Source of the DNA: Leptospira brenneri
Lineage (GTDB): Bacteria > Spirochaetota > Leptospiria > Leptospirales > Leptospiraceae
NCBI RefSeq assembly: GCF_002812125.1
Contig: NZ_NPDQ01000006.1
Location: forward strand, 62,001-126,000
Direction of reading: 5' to 3'
DNA: 64,000 nt
Shown here: in pieces, positions 17,793-26,668 of the stretch
Layout: each line of letters starts with the position of its first letter
How positions within the stretch are numbered: position 1 is the stretch's first letter
The notes under the pieces: generated by a model
Told to the model about the DNA's origin: nothing
Seen by the model: only the letters and a program-made list of their open reading frames with translations
Database searches by the model: none
Program-made: the position numbers and the translations under genes

Positions 17793-19862
17793 TTAAACAA
17801 ATCCTAAAATTTTTCCCAATTGAAAAATGAGAAAGGAGGAAGTAACGGCAAGAGAAGTCATATATAAAAATTGAACCACCGGCCAAAAGATCGTACCTGT
17901 TTCTTTTTTTGTTACCGCGAGGGTGGACATACACTGGCTAGCAAAAGCAAAAAATATAAGTAAGGAAAATCCTGACAGTGGTGTCCAAACCAGAGATCCA
18001 TCTGGCCTAGTTTCTTTGCGAAGGGTGGCTCGTAAGGATTCACTTTCTTCATTCTCTTCTGAGCCATATAGCACTGCTAAGGTGGAAACCATCACTTCCC
18101 TGGCCGCAAAAGATGTGAGAATCGAGATCCCAATTTTCCAATCAAACCCCATTGGTTCAATTGCTGGTTCTATGGTTTTTCCTATGGTTCCAATGTATGA
18201 AGTTTCAATGGGACTAGTTTTCCATTCATTATCTTTGTATTCCGCTGGGAAATGACTGAGAAACCAAAGAAGGACAGAAATATATAAAATGATCTGACCG
18301 GCGGAAGATAAAAATGATTTCACTTTTCCATAAACTGTATGAAATAAACTTTTGATCGACGGAACATTGTATCTGGGGAGTTCCATCACAAAATAAGAGG
18401 CATCTTCTTTAAACACTGTTTTGCGAAATAGAAGTGCAAATCCAAAACTAGTGATCATTCCCAAAAAAAACATAGAAAACAAAACAAATCCTTGGACATT
18501 GAAGATTCCAAATATTGGTGGAAAACTAAAAACAGTTCCAACGATGAGAATATAAACGGGATACCGTGCCGAACACATTACGAGGGGCGATACCATAATC
18601 GTTGTAAAACGATCTGATTTATTTTCTATGGTTCTCGTTCCAAGGATGGCAGGGACGGCACAGGCAGCAGAGGAAAGGAGCGGGATAAAAGATTTTCCAG
18701 ATAACCCGAACTTCCCCATAATTCGATCCATAAGAAAACTTGCACGTGCTAAGTATCCAGATTCTTCCAAAATTCCAATGAATAGAAATAACAAAGCAAT
18801 TTGAGGAATGAATACAATGACACTTCCTACACCACCAATGATCCCTTCTGTGATGAGTGATCTTAGTAGGCCATCACTGAGAAATGATTCCACTAATGAT
18901 TGTAAGTTTGTAATCCCCGATTCAATTAGATCCATCGGGACTTCAGCAAAACTAAATAAACTTTGGAATAAGAGTCCCATCAAAAGAAAAAAACAAATAA
19001 ATCCAAGAATTGGATGTAATAGAAGTTTATCTAATTTTTCTTCAAAGCTTCCAGGTACGGATTTAGGATAAGTGATGGCTTCAGACAAAACCTTTTTAAT
19101 CAGAAAAGATCGGTGGATCATTTCTTCTTGGTAATAAAAAAGATATCCTTTGCCTTCAACCTCAGAACGTAACCAGTTTCTTGTTTCTTCTGGGAACCTA
19201 AGAAAATAACGTTCTTCACTTAGGTGGGGATCTTTGTTTAAATATTTTAAAGACTGTGATAAAAAGAATTCTGCTTCGTTTGTTTGGATTCCCAGTTTTT
19301 GTTTTGTTTTGTTTAAGAATGATTCTTCTTTTGTTCCCCAAGTCCACAACCTAGATTGTTTTTGAAAACTATTCGGATTTTTTAATACTTCTTTTAAGGA
19401 ATCGATTCCTTCTCCTGACTTTGCATTGACAAGAATAAACGGAAGACCAATAGATTTTTTTAGTTTCTCTAAATCGAGTTGGATTCTTTTTTTCTCAAGT
19501 ACATCTTTCATTGTAAGAACAACAATGGTGGGGACCCCCATATCGATAACTTGTAGTAAAAATTGAAGACCTCTTTCTAGATTCAAAGCATCTAAAACAT
19601 AAATGACCTGTTCTTCTGGTTTTCTGGAAAGTAAAACTTCGTAAGCTATTTTTTTATCTTCTGCAACTCCACCGAGGCCGTATGTCCCTGGTAAGTCGGT
19701 GATGATCCAGTCGGATCCATTTAAGTTAAGAGTTCCTTCTCTTTTTTCTACAGTCACTCCACTGAAGTTTCCTGTTTTTTGTTTGAGGCCTGTGAGTTGA
19801 TTGAAGAGGGTTGATTTCCCACAATTAGGATTCCCAACTAAATAAATTTTTTTATCTTTCAT
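17793..19862 (-). CDS. feoB: Ferrous iron transporter B
   Basis: A 689-residue FeoB. The N-terminal G domain has GNPNCGKSTLFN (G1), DLPGTYG (G3) and TMKD-like (G4) motifs. A spacer of about 90 residues leads to the membrane part, with gate-type helices and the family's conserved Cys segments (SSAACAVPAILGTRTI, SPLVMCSARYPVYI). It takes Fe2+ across the inner membrane, using GTP hydrolysis for control. Its start overlaps the feoA stop by 4 bp, typical of translational coupling. No FeoC is evident. The operon starts with the AarF-like gene, and no clear Fur box was recognised. Confidence 0.95.
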   Translation of the reverse strand: MKDKKIYLVGNPNCGKSTLFNQLTGLKQKTGNFSGVTVEKREGTLNLNGSDWIITDLPGTYGLGGVAEDKKIAYEVLLSRKPEEQVIYVLDALNLERGLQFLLQVIDMGVPTIVVLTMKDVLEKKRIQLDLEKLKKSIGLPFILVNAKSGEGIDSLKEVLKNPNSFQKQSRLWTWGTKEESFLNKTKQKLGIQTNEAEFFLSQSLKYLNKDPHLSEERYFLRFPEETRNWLRSEVEGKGYLFYYQEEMIHRSFLIKKVLSEAITYPKSVPGSFEEKLDKLLLHPILGFICFFLLMGLLFQSLFSFAEVPMDLIESGITNLQSLVESFLSDGLLRSLITEGIIGGVGSVIVFIPQIALLFLFIGILEESGYLARASFLMDRIMGKFGLSGKSFIPLLSSAACAVPAILGTRTIENKSDRFTTIMVSPLVMCSARYPVYILIVGTVFSFPPIFGIFNVQGFVLFSMFFLGMITSFGFALLFRKTVFKEDASYFVMELPRYNVPSIKSLFHTVYGKVKSFLSSAGQIILYISVLLWFLSHFPAEYKDNEWKTSPIETSYIGTIGKTIEPAIEPMGFDWKIGISILTSFAAREVMVSTLAVLYGSEENEESESLRATLRKETRPDGSLVWTPLSGFSLLIFFAFASQCMSTLAVTKKETGTIFWPVVQFLYMTSLAVTSSFLIFQLGKILGFV

Positions 19863-20098
19863 GTTTGTTTGATTTTGACTTGAATTGCCTTCCCGTCATT
19901 CGTCCGTAGTGCAATCGTTGTTCCGCTTAAAACACAAATCATCTTCCCTAGAAGTAAGGATTTGTGTTTTAAAATGATTTCTGCTCCTGGGAAAAAACCA
20001 AGTTCGAGTAGTTCTGTCAACATGGGTCTTGGAAGTTTTTCTGAATCTAAGGAAACGATTTCTGCAATTTCGCCAATTTTTAAATCTTTTACAGTCAT
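19859..20098 (-). CDS. feoA: Ferrous iron transport protein A
   Basis: A 79-residue SH3-like FeoA: KIGEIAEIVSLD at the start, LELGFFPGAEIILKHKS in the middle and LSGTTIALRTNDGKAIQVK at the end match the family. It is cytoplasmic and supports FeoB. It lies 9 bp downstream of the AarF-like gene and overlaps feoB by 4 bp. Confidence 0.92.
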   Translation of the reverse strand: MTVKDLKIGEIAEIVSLDSEKLPRPMLTELLELGFFPGAEIILKHKSLLLGKMICVLSGTTIALRTNDGKAIQVKIKQT

Positions 20099-20107
20099 TG
20101 GTTTTGT

Positions 20108-21406
20108 TTATGAGATAGCAAATTTTTGTGAATCACGGAACAAGTTAATTTCCGGAGCCATCGATTTCACGTATCTGTCGAAGTATAACATTTGTTTCAT
20201 GAGCAGGGCAAACTCTCTTGGGATTTTTAATCCGTTTTTTTCTGCAATTTCCTTCATCTCATACATAATCCGATTCACTTTGGATTCGTCAAACATCTCA
20301 TTATCAGTTAAATGCACATAAACAGATTCTAATTCATTAAAAACAGAATCGAGTTCCTTTGCAAGGACTGCTGGATTAACACCGCTGTCTGTTGAATCCA
20401 TTTCCACTAGTCCTTGTGCCACTAAAGTTGGTTCACCAATCCCAATTCCTTGTGTGAAAAGCATTAACCCCTTCCAGATTTTAGGAGAAATCCTTCCAAC
20501 AATTCCAAAGTCGATAAAACCGATGGTTCCATCTTTTAGAATCATTAAATTTCCTGCATGAACATCTGCATGAAAAAAACCTTGGTTGGATAAAGAAGAA
20601 AACCAAATTTCCAATGCATCACTTAGAACCTTTCTAGGATTGTTTGTGAATTTACGAAGTCCCGCTTCATCAGTGATGGGCACTCCATAAAATCGTTCCA
20701 TGGTCAAAACCTTCTTTGAAGATAAGGTATGATACACTCTGGGAACTCTGGCTCTTGATTCTTTAACTCGTAATAAATAATCTTCAAACTCTTCGATGTT
20801 CTTTGCTTCTTGGATGAAATCAATTTCTTGTAAGATAGAGATTTGGAACTCTTCAAACATAGCAGTCAGTCCCGATTTTTTAAATTCAGGAGCAATGAAT
20901 GCGAGAATTTTAGTTAAGATTCCTAAAATCTGCATGTCGGTTTTTAAAGTTAGGTGGACATCTGGCCTTTGAACTTTGACAACTACATCGAGTCCTTCTT
21001 TGGTAACGGCAGCGTGGACTTGTGCAATAGAAGCAGAGGCAAGGGGAGTTTCTTCAAAACTATGGAATAGGGTTTCTAGTTTTCCACCCAATTCGCGTTC
21101 TACGGAGGAACGGACGTCTCGGTAAGCAACGGGCCTTACCGAATCCAAACAGGCTTGCATTTCCTCTACATACTCTTTTGGGAAAATAGAAGGAGCACTG
21201 GCGATGAACTGGCCAAGTTTGATATAAGTGGCTCCCAGATGAGAAAACGCTTCCCGGAGGGTAATTGCGATTTCCCTATGATTTGGCTCTCCCTTTGCCA
21301 GTTGGGCGAGGATCCCAAATGCCTTGGTAGTGAAGACAAAACTGGAATGGGCGACTCGAAGGCTTGATTGTAGGCCAAAAGAAACTAGTTCAGAAAGGGA
21401 ATCCAT
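20108..21406 (-). CDS. AarF/ABC1 (UbiB-like) atypical kinase
   Basis: A 432-residue member of the ABC1/UbiB family. The family-specific KxGQ motif appears as GATYIKLGQFIASAPSIFP, the Ala-rich loop as PLASASIAQVHAA, the lysine segment as VVVKVQRPDV, and the catalytic loop and metal site as FFHADVHAGNLM and GFIDFG. UbiB-type proteins support quinone biosynthesis or lipid handling. This one lacks the two C-terminal membrane helices usual in UbiB and is shorter. It is the first gene of a probable operon with feoA and feoB (9-bp gap). Whether it acts on quinone or lipid here is open. Confidence 0.88.
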   Translation of the reverse strand: MDSLSELVSFGLQSSLRVAHSSFVFTTKAFGILAQLAKGEPNHREIAITLREAFSHLGATYIKLGQFIASAPSIFPKEYVEEMQACLDSVRPVAYRDVRSSVERELGGKLETLFHSFEETPLASASIAQVHAAVTKEGLDVVVKVQRPDVHLTLKTDMQILGILTKILAFIAPEFKKSGLTAMFEEFQISILQEIDFIQEAKNIEEFEDYLLRVKESRARVPRVYHTLSSKKVLTMERFYGVPITDEAGLRKFTNNPRKVLSDALEIWFSSLSNQGFFHADVHAGNLMILKDGTIGFIDFGIVGRISPKIWKGLMLFTQGIGIGEPTLVAQGLVEMDSTDSGVNPAVLAKELDSVFNELESVYVHLTDNEMFDESKVNRIMYEMKEIAEKNGLKIPREFALLMKQMLYFDRYVKSMAPEINLFRDSQKFAIS

Positions 21407-21418
21407 ACGCCCTAATTT

Positions 21419-21495
21419 GAGACCTAAATCGGGATTGGAAACGAGAAAATCCGCTTCGCTCCTACAATTGAAATAGAGTTGCAGGATTAGGTCTC
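21419..21495. promoter_or_regulatory. Inverted repeat in divergent promoter region
   Basis: GAGACCTAA at 21419-21427 is perfectly complementary to TTAGGTCTC at 21487-21495, one arm near each start codon of the divergent aarF-feo operon and the 21522 gene. It could be a pair of operator half-sites or a looping site. The function is inferred only. Confidence 0.3.
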
Positions 21496-21521
21496 GAACA
21501 AAAACTTATCAAATCACACCC

Positions 21522-23522
21522 ATGAGCCAAGAAACTGTCCTGTACCAAGAGTTAGAGAAACTCGATCTCAACGAGATCAAAAAAATCGCCAGCCTTTGGA
21601 ACATCCAAAAGATCCCGGGAAAGGACAAAAAATCGACCATTTTGGGTCTCATGGAGATTTTCCAGGACGAATTCTACTTAAAAGGGGTTCTGGAAAAGTT
21701 CACCCCCCTCCAAGTCAATATTCTGACTTCTATTTTAAAGAACAAAGGGGTCATGACTCTTGGGGAAATTTCCAGAAAGGTCAACATTCCACCAATCAAC
21801 GTGGAGATGGAACTTAACGTTCTCAGAAAATACTATCTATTATACCAAAGAAAGAATCGTGAACGTTTAACTAATAATTTAGATAAATACCATACTTATG
21901 ATGAATACTTAAGACTCATCAAAGTAGAAACAAATCCAAAAGGTGAGAAGTTTAAATTCTCTATTGAGAAAGCTTTACACAAAGCCACACTCGCAGAACT
22001 TCCGGAAGAATGGAAAGAAGCTGTTGGTGCCAAAAAAGGCGAACACATTGAATCATTCTTAAAGAATGCTCTAGAACAAGAATTTCTTCAGAAACTAATT
22101 GAAGGGCTTTCTGATTTTGATAAAGATATACTGCACCAGATTTACATTCATGGTGGTGTGATTGAAGCAGATACAATCCGCAATTACATCACTGTGAACA
22201 GAGGTAAGTTTGAACAAACCATTCCTCATCTAACTTCGCTTTATTTGGTTCGCGACTTATACTATGTAGAAGACAAATTCATTCGAGTGATTGTCATTCC
22301 AAAAGAAATTTTGGATCATCTACAATTTTCTCCTATTTTACCTCCTGTAAAAAAAGGAACTCGTGTTCGTCAGGAAAAAATTTCTGCAAATGGTCTCGAT
22401 TTTTTCTTAAACGTAAAAAAACTAATCTCTTATATTTCGCGTAAAGGTTTGAACCTTGCTAAATCAGGAAAAATCAAACAAGCCGATCACAAAAGAACGG
22501 AAACAGAACTTTTATCTCCTGATATCGAAATTTTTCCAGAGAAAAGCCAAGTATATCAAATTGAACTCATCCTTCCTATCTTAAAACTTTTAGGATATGT
22601 TGATATCAAAGGTGAAAACGTAATTCTCATCCAAGAGACTGATGAGTTTTTAAAGAAAGATATCTTTGAAATCATGAAACTTGTGATTCACGAAGTGAAT
22701 GAAGCAAGAACACGTCGTCTAAATCCTGCTGAAGTATTTACTGCCACCGAAGTTCCGTTTTACGAAAAAGGAATTTTAGACAAAACTGTAAAACTCATTA
22801 TGGCGCATGGAAAGATCAACACATCTGTGATCTTTTCACATATCATTCGTGACCATTTGGTTTTTTCTCCTACCTTCCAAATCAAAACTTACGAAGAAGA
22901 TTTGGCTGATTTACGTAAAGAAATCATTTCTGCTATTTTTTACTTACAACTGTTTGGTCTTATTGAAGTAGAATACCCACAAAGAAACTTAAGTTTGTCT
23001 GAACTGGGTGCACATTACTTTAACCATGAAGCATTGGTAACCGTCACAGAAAAAGGTGGAATTACCATCAACCCAGACTTCTCGATCATTGCTTTCCCTG
23101 ATCGTGTGTCACTCAATGGAATTCATTTATTAAAAGCTTTCTGTGAATTAAAAGATTACGACAGAGTATATACTTTCCTTCTTACCAAAGATAGTTTCCA
23201 ATTGGGAATTTTACTTGGTTATGACAAGGAAACCTTCGTTCATTTTTTAAGAGAATCTTCGAAAGCGGACCTTGCACAAAACTTACTCTTCTTACTAGAT
23301 GATTGGGGTAACAACCTACCAATCGTGACCATTACAGAAGATTCAGTTCTCCTTAGAACCAAAGATTCCCAAGTGATGGAATTACTTCTTGGTCAAATCA
23401 AAGGGAAAAAGTTCGTATTGGAAGAGGTGAGCCCAACAGGAATCATCATTGAGAAGTCGAAGGTGATGGAAGTGATCGCCATTGCAGAAAAACTAAACAT
23501 GATCATTCGATTGAACCGGTAA
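21522..23522 (+). CDS. Winged-helix protein with XPB-N-like helicase-associated domain
   Basis: A 666-residue soluble protein. Residues 10-45 resemble a SAP/Rho-N-type helix pair ([13 protein letters not shown]). Residues 60-130 form a winged-helix-like unit ([20 protein letters not shown]), and further helical repeats follow. The last about 150 residues ([53 protein letters not shown]) resemble the helicase-associated domain found N-terminal to XPB/Ssl2 helicases (PF13625 type). No Walker A or DEAD motif is present, so there is no motor in this protein. It may work with an XPB-type helicase encoded elsewhere; this is an inference. It is divergent from the aarF operon. Confidence 0.7.
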   Translation: MSQETVLYQELEKLDLNEIKKIASLWNIQKIPGKDKKSTILGLMEIFQDEFYLKGVLEKFTPLQVNILTSILKNKGVMTLGEISRKVNIPPINVEMELNVLRKYYLLYQRKNRERLTNNLDKYHTYDEYLRLIKVETNPKGEKFKFSIEKALHKATLAELPEEWKEAVGAKKGEHIESFLKNALEQEFLQKLIEGLSDFDKDILHQIYIHGGVIEADTIRNYITVNRGKFEQTIPHLTSLYLVRDLYYVEDKFIRVIVIPKEILDHLQFSPILPPVKKGTRVRQEKISANGLDFFLNVKKLISYISRKGLNLAKSGKIKQADHKRTETELLSPDIEIFPEKSQVYQIELILPILKLLGYVDIKGENVILIQETDEFLKKDIFEIMKLVIHEVNEARTRRLNPAEVFTATEVPFYEKGILDKTVKLIMAHGKINTSVIFSHIIRDHLVFSPTFQIKTYEEDLADLRKEIISAIFYLQLFGLIEVEYPQRNLSLSELGAHYFNHEALVTVTEKGGITINPDFSIIAFPDRVSLNGIHLLKAFCELKDYDRVYTFLLTKDSFQLGILLGYDKETFVHFLRESSKADLAQNLLFLLDDWGNNLPIVTITEDSVLLRTKDSQVMELLLGQIKGKKFVLEEVSPTGIIIEKSKVMEVIAIAEKLNMIIRLNR

Positions 23523-23550
23523 TCAAAGTTTTTCTGATTCCCCTTAAATG

Positions 23551-23581
23551 AAAAAAGACCAACTTTTGTTGGTCTTTTTTT
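23551..23581. terminator. Bidirectional terminator
   Basis: AAAAAAGACCAAC pairs with GTTGGTCTTTTTT across a TTTT loop, giving a T-run on both strands. It lies 29 bp after the 21522 gene and also downstream of the minus-strand operon that ends at 23612. Confidence 0.88.
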
Positions 23582-23611
23582 GTTAGGTGTAGATAATGTT
23601 TGAGATTTTCT

Positions 23612-23908
23612 TTATTTTTTTTCACCGACAGTGAGTTCTGGATCAGTGATTTTGATTTTATTTTTGAAATCCCACTTACGAAACGGAGAGACCGCATCCA
23701 GACGTTCTTGGGTCACAAAAAACAATCTTTCCCCGTATTTAACAAGCCCACCCTTATAATAAGCATATTTCGTTTTGTGGTCTACTGTTCCCACTTCCAC
23801 GACCTTATTCCAATCTTCGCAGGTTTTTAAAGAAGGTACCTTTCTGAGATACAATTCCTTAATCGAGTTTTCTTTCACCGCATCGCGAAGTATTTTTTCC
23901 CATTCCAT
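23612..23908 (-). CDS. Small conserved hypothetical protein
   Basis: A 98-residue soluble protein with a helical N-terminus (MEWEKILRDAVKENSIKELYL) followed by beta-like segments (KYAYYKGGLVKYGERLFFVTQERL). No family is recognised. It starts 25 bp downstream of lnt on the same strand and ends near the shared terminator, so it is probably the last gene of the lipase-foldase-lnt run. Confidence 0.6.
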   Translation of the reverse strand: MEWEKILRDAVKENSIKELYLRKVPSLKTCEDWNKVVEVGTVDHKTKYAYYKGGLVKYGERLFFVTQERLDAVSPFRKWDFKNKIKITDPELTVGEKK

Positions 23909-23933
23909 ATTCGAATAGCCTTTCTTCCCTTAC

Positions 23934-25556
23934 CTAAATTTCAATTTCATTTTTCTTTTTATGAGATAGTATACGAGGTGGACTGCGGAAAAATACAAAA
24001 AATATAAGAAAAATAGCCATGAACCGCCAAGGACTGGGGCCGAATTGGATAAACGGAGTGGTTCTTCCCTTTTCCACAGTTGGTAAATCTAGATACCCGA
24101 TGGCTTTTTGGAATGTTTGTAAATCTCCCATCATCTCTCGGCCCCATGGATCAAAGGCTGTGGTGATCCCTGTGACTGCAACGCGAACCACTGGTCTACC
24201 CGATTCGATCGAACGAAGTCTCCCTGCTCCTGCATGTTGTTTTGCTTCCGTCTGACTTTCAAACCAGGAATCATTGGTGAGATTGAGAATGAATTCCGAA
24301 GGAGAATGTCTGACTACATTTCCCACAAAATCAGGATAAAGAATTTCATAACAAATGAGCGGACTAAAACTTAAGACCTCTCCTGTTTTTGTTTGGAAAC
24401 CTAGAGCCTCTGTTAGTTCTCCTGGAATGTGGTTACTTGTTTCTGGAAAAAGATTTCTTAGCCATGGGAGTTTTGTTTCCCAAGGCAAATACTCTCCAAA
24501 TGGTAATAAAACTTGTTTGTATCTCCTTTCCGAAACAAGAGTGATGGGATGAAGGATCGTGAGTGAATTTCTAGATCCTAAATCCCAAACCAACTCATTA
24601 AAAACAAGAGGGGTATTGCTGATTTGTACTAAACTTCTTGTGATATCCACAAAACTTTTGCTATACGTGGAGTTTGGATTTTTAGAATCAAGAGTCCCTA
24701 AAAAAGGAATAGAAGATTCTGGTAAAATGAGTAAATCAATCGGTTTCGATGCATTCCGAATGGCTTCAAGCCCAAGATCATATACGGATTGGATGGTATT
24801 TGTCATCCATACTTGGTCCTCTCGGATTTCTCTTTTCGCATAGGAAGTGTTTGGTTGTAAGAGTGCGAGATGGATGTTTGTTCCTTGGGGAATTGTTTCT
24901 GCAAGAAAGTATAAGTTTAGAGAGAAAAAACAAAAAATAGGAAAAAGGTAAGGGAAGTAACTTTTGATTCCTTGTTTGGATTTTAGAAACATCAAATATA
25001 AAAGCGAAACTGAGAGAATAGAAACAAATCCCAAAACTTCTGTTCCAAACTTTGCCATTTGCCTCCAAAGGATTTGGTTTCGAAACAAATCTCCCCAATA
25101 CACAGGAAAAACCATGGGACAAATCCAATCAGAAACTAAAAATAAAGAGGGTAGAAGGAGTAAAAAGAAATCAGAGTTTTTGACTGTTCTGTTTTTAGTT
25201 ACAAAGACAGAACCAAAAAAAACAACTCCTACTTTATAAAAAGAAACAAGAGCATAAACGATAAAGAGTAGAATGGAAATTCCCATCCCTTGACCAGATA
25301 TATTACGAATCGTATTCCAGATCCAATAGAAACTGGTAACAGTCACGAGGCTGGAAAAGAGAAGTGTTGCAAAGAAGGTTTGTTTCCAATTGGATTTTTC
25401 TGTGAGTAGTTTTGTGAAGTACAACAAAAGAAAAACGCAGAGAAACCCCGCGGAAGCAAATCCGAAGGGTTCTAGGGCCAAACTAAAAAGAATAGCAACT
25501 GGTAAGAGGAGTAAGAGAGGGTATTTAATTTGTGGAATTTTTGAGTGTTTTCTCAT
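23934..25556 (-). CDS. lnt: Apolipoprotein N-acyltransferase
   Basis: A 540-residue inner-membrane enzyme. About seven hydrophobic segments (residues 10-215) precede a nitrilase-like domain facing the periplasm. The Glu-Lys-Cys triad of Lnt is readable: Glu in LPESSIPFLG, Lys in RYKQVLLPFGEYLPW and Cys in SPLICYEILYP, followed by NLTNDSWF. It adds the third acyl chain to the N-terminal Cys of lipoproteins, which are abundant in Leptospira. Its first 32 bp overlap the 3' end of the lipase foldase gene, indicating coupled expression with the lipase system. Leptospires can carry more than one Lnt-like gene, so this may be one paralog. Confidence 0.88.
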   Translation of the reverse strand: MRKHSKIPQIKYPLLLLLPVAILFSLALEPFGFASAGFLCVFLLLYFTKLLTEKSNWKQTFFATLLFSSLVTVTSFYWIWNTIRNISGQGMGISILLFIVYALVSFYKVGVVFFGSVFVTKNRTVKNSDFFLLLLPSLFLVSDWICPMVFPVYWGDLFRNQILWRQMAKFGTEVLGFVSILSVSLLYLMFLKSKQGIKSYFPYLFPIFCFFSLNLYFLAETIPQGTNIHLALLQPNTSYAKREIREDQVWMTNTIQSVYDLGLEAIRNASKPIDLLILPESSIPFLGTLDSKNPNSTYSKSFVDITRSLVQISNTPLVFNELVWDLGSRNSLTILHPITLVSERRYKQVLLPFGEYLPWETKLPWLRNLFPETSNHIPGELTEALGFQTKTGEVLSFSPLICYEILYPDFVGNVVRHSPSEFILNLTNDSWFESQTEAKQHAGAGRLRSIESGRPVVRVAVTGITTAFDPWGREMMGDLQTFQKAIGYLDLPTVEKGRTTPFIQFGPSPWRFMAIFLIFFVFFRSPPRILSHKKKNEIEI

Positions 25557-26574
25557 ATTCCATTCTTCTTGAATATTCCTCTGCTAACTCTTTACTGCCT
25601 AGTGTTTGGATTCTAAGATCCATTAATTTCTTTTCGCGTTCCGAGTCGGATAGATTGGGATAGTTTTTCAGGAAGTTTTTTTCCTCAACTTGTAGTTTGG
25701 AAATTTTTTCCTCTTCTTCCTTCATTTCTTTTAAGACTTTTTCCATTCGGTCATTTCCGTCTTTGCCAAAGTAACGAATCCGAACTTCTTTTTCTTTGGA
25801 CTCACGTTCTTGAGGTGAGAGTTTAGAAAGTTCATTTTGTCTTAGATCCATTTCGGTTTCGAACTTATCAAACTTTGGTTCTCTTGCCGTCACTGCATTG
25901 TAATAAGAACCAAAGGATTTTTTACGATAGTCTTCATACATCCGAATCCGATCATCAGCTTTTATGTTTTTGGTTTCGTCTAAAAAGTTTTTTCTATTGA
26001 AACTGAAATCTGCTGTTGCTTCTTCCAACCCGAATATCAGTTCTGCATCTTCTTTGGCAAAATATTTCCTACGAAGTTGTTTGATTTGTTCGTATCTTTC
26101 TTGGTTAGAATAGGATTTGCTAGAAGGATCCAATTGGACCATTGCTTCTTCATATTTTAAATAATTGGAAAGCATTGATACCAGTCGTTTTGCTTCTTCC
26201 CCGCCATATTCATTTTGGAGAAAAGCTTTGATGTACTCATGGCATTGTTCTCGGGTGCTACCTTCTGGACATTGCCTACGAAGATTCCAAAGTTCAGAAA
26301 CAAAATTCAATTCACCTGATTTGGCTCGTGAGATGATTTCATCAAAACGGAGGAACTGTCCATCTGCTGAAAAAATGGTTTTTGCGGATTCTAAATAAAA
26401 GGGATCGACGGAAAATCCATCACTTTGGGTGCGAAAGTATGATTCTGCTTTGTCGTTTGGATTTTCATCTGCATGGGTCTCCAATTCTGCAGGAGAGGCA
26501 ATTCGAAAAACGATATAAATTAGGAGAAGGGCTCCAATGGCATAACTAAGGTAACGTAAATTTTTAACATTCAT
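25525..26574 (-). CDS. lifO: Lipase-specific foldase (Lif/LimK type)
   Basis: A 349-residue protein with one N-terminal membrane anchor (about residues 8-24) and a long helical, highly charged periplasmic part. Family traits include SADGQFLRFDEIISRAK near residue 75, where Lif proteins carry their conserved R/K-x-x-FDY motif, and YFAKEDAELIFGLEEATADF near residue 190. It is a steric chaperone needed to fold a secreted lipase in the periplasm before type II secretion. It lies directly downstream of the lipase gene, but a strong hairpin terminator separates the two, so foldase expression may be lower than lipase expression or have its own promoter. Confidence 0.82.
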   Translation of the reverse strand: MNVKNLRYLSYAIGALLLIYIVFRIASPAELETHADENPNDKAESYFRTQSDGFSVDPFYLESAKTIFSADGQFLRFDEIISRAKSGELNFVSELWNLRRQCPEGSTREQCHEYIKAFLQNEYGGEEAKRLVSMLSNYLKYEEAMVQLDPSSKSYSNQERYEQIKQLRRKYFAKEDAELIFGLEEATADFSFNRKNFLDETKNIKADDRIRMYEDYRKKSFGSYYNAVTAREPKFDKFETEMDLRQNELSKLSPQERESKEKEVRIRYFGKDGNDRMEKVLKEMKEEEEKISKLQVEEKNFLKNYPNLSDSEREKKLMDLRIQTLGSKELAEEYSRRMEYEKTLKNSTN

Positions 26575-26614
26575 GGGAGATGGTATCGTAGTAAAGGATG
26601 GTGATTACTTCTGA

Positions 26615-26646
26615 AAACAAAAAAACCCAAGCAGTCGCTTGGGTTT
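26615..26646 (-). terminator. Minus-strand terminator between lipase and foldase genes
   Basis: On the minus strand AAACCCAAGC pairs perfectly with GCTTGGGTTT across a 4-nt loop and runs into TTTTTGTTTT. It lies just after the lipase stop and about 40 bp before the foldase start, so it should end or attenuate the lipase transcript. Confidence 0.85.
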
Positions 26647-26668
26647 CCTTAAAAAACTTCAGGTTTGA

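Noticed and set aside
19859..21521. Fur box upstream of feoA or the aarF gene
   Set aside because: No GATAATGAT-type repeats were found; only the GAGACCTAA inverted repeat stands out, and it does not resemble a Fur site.
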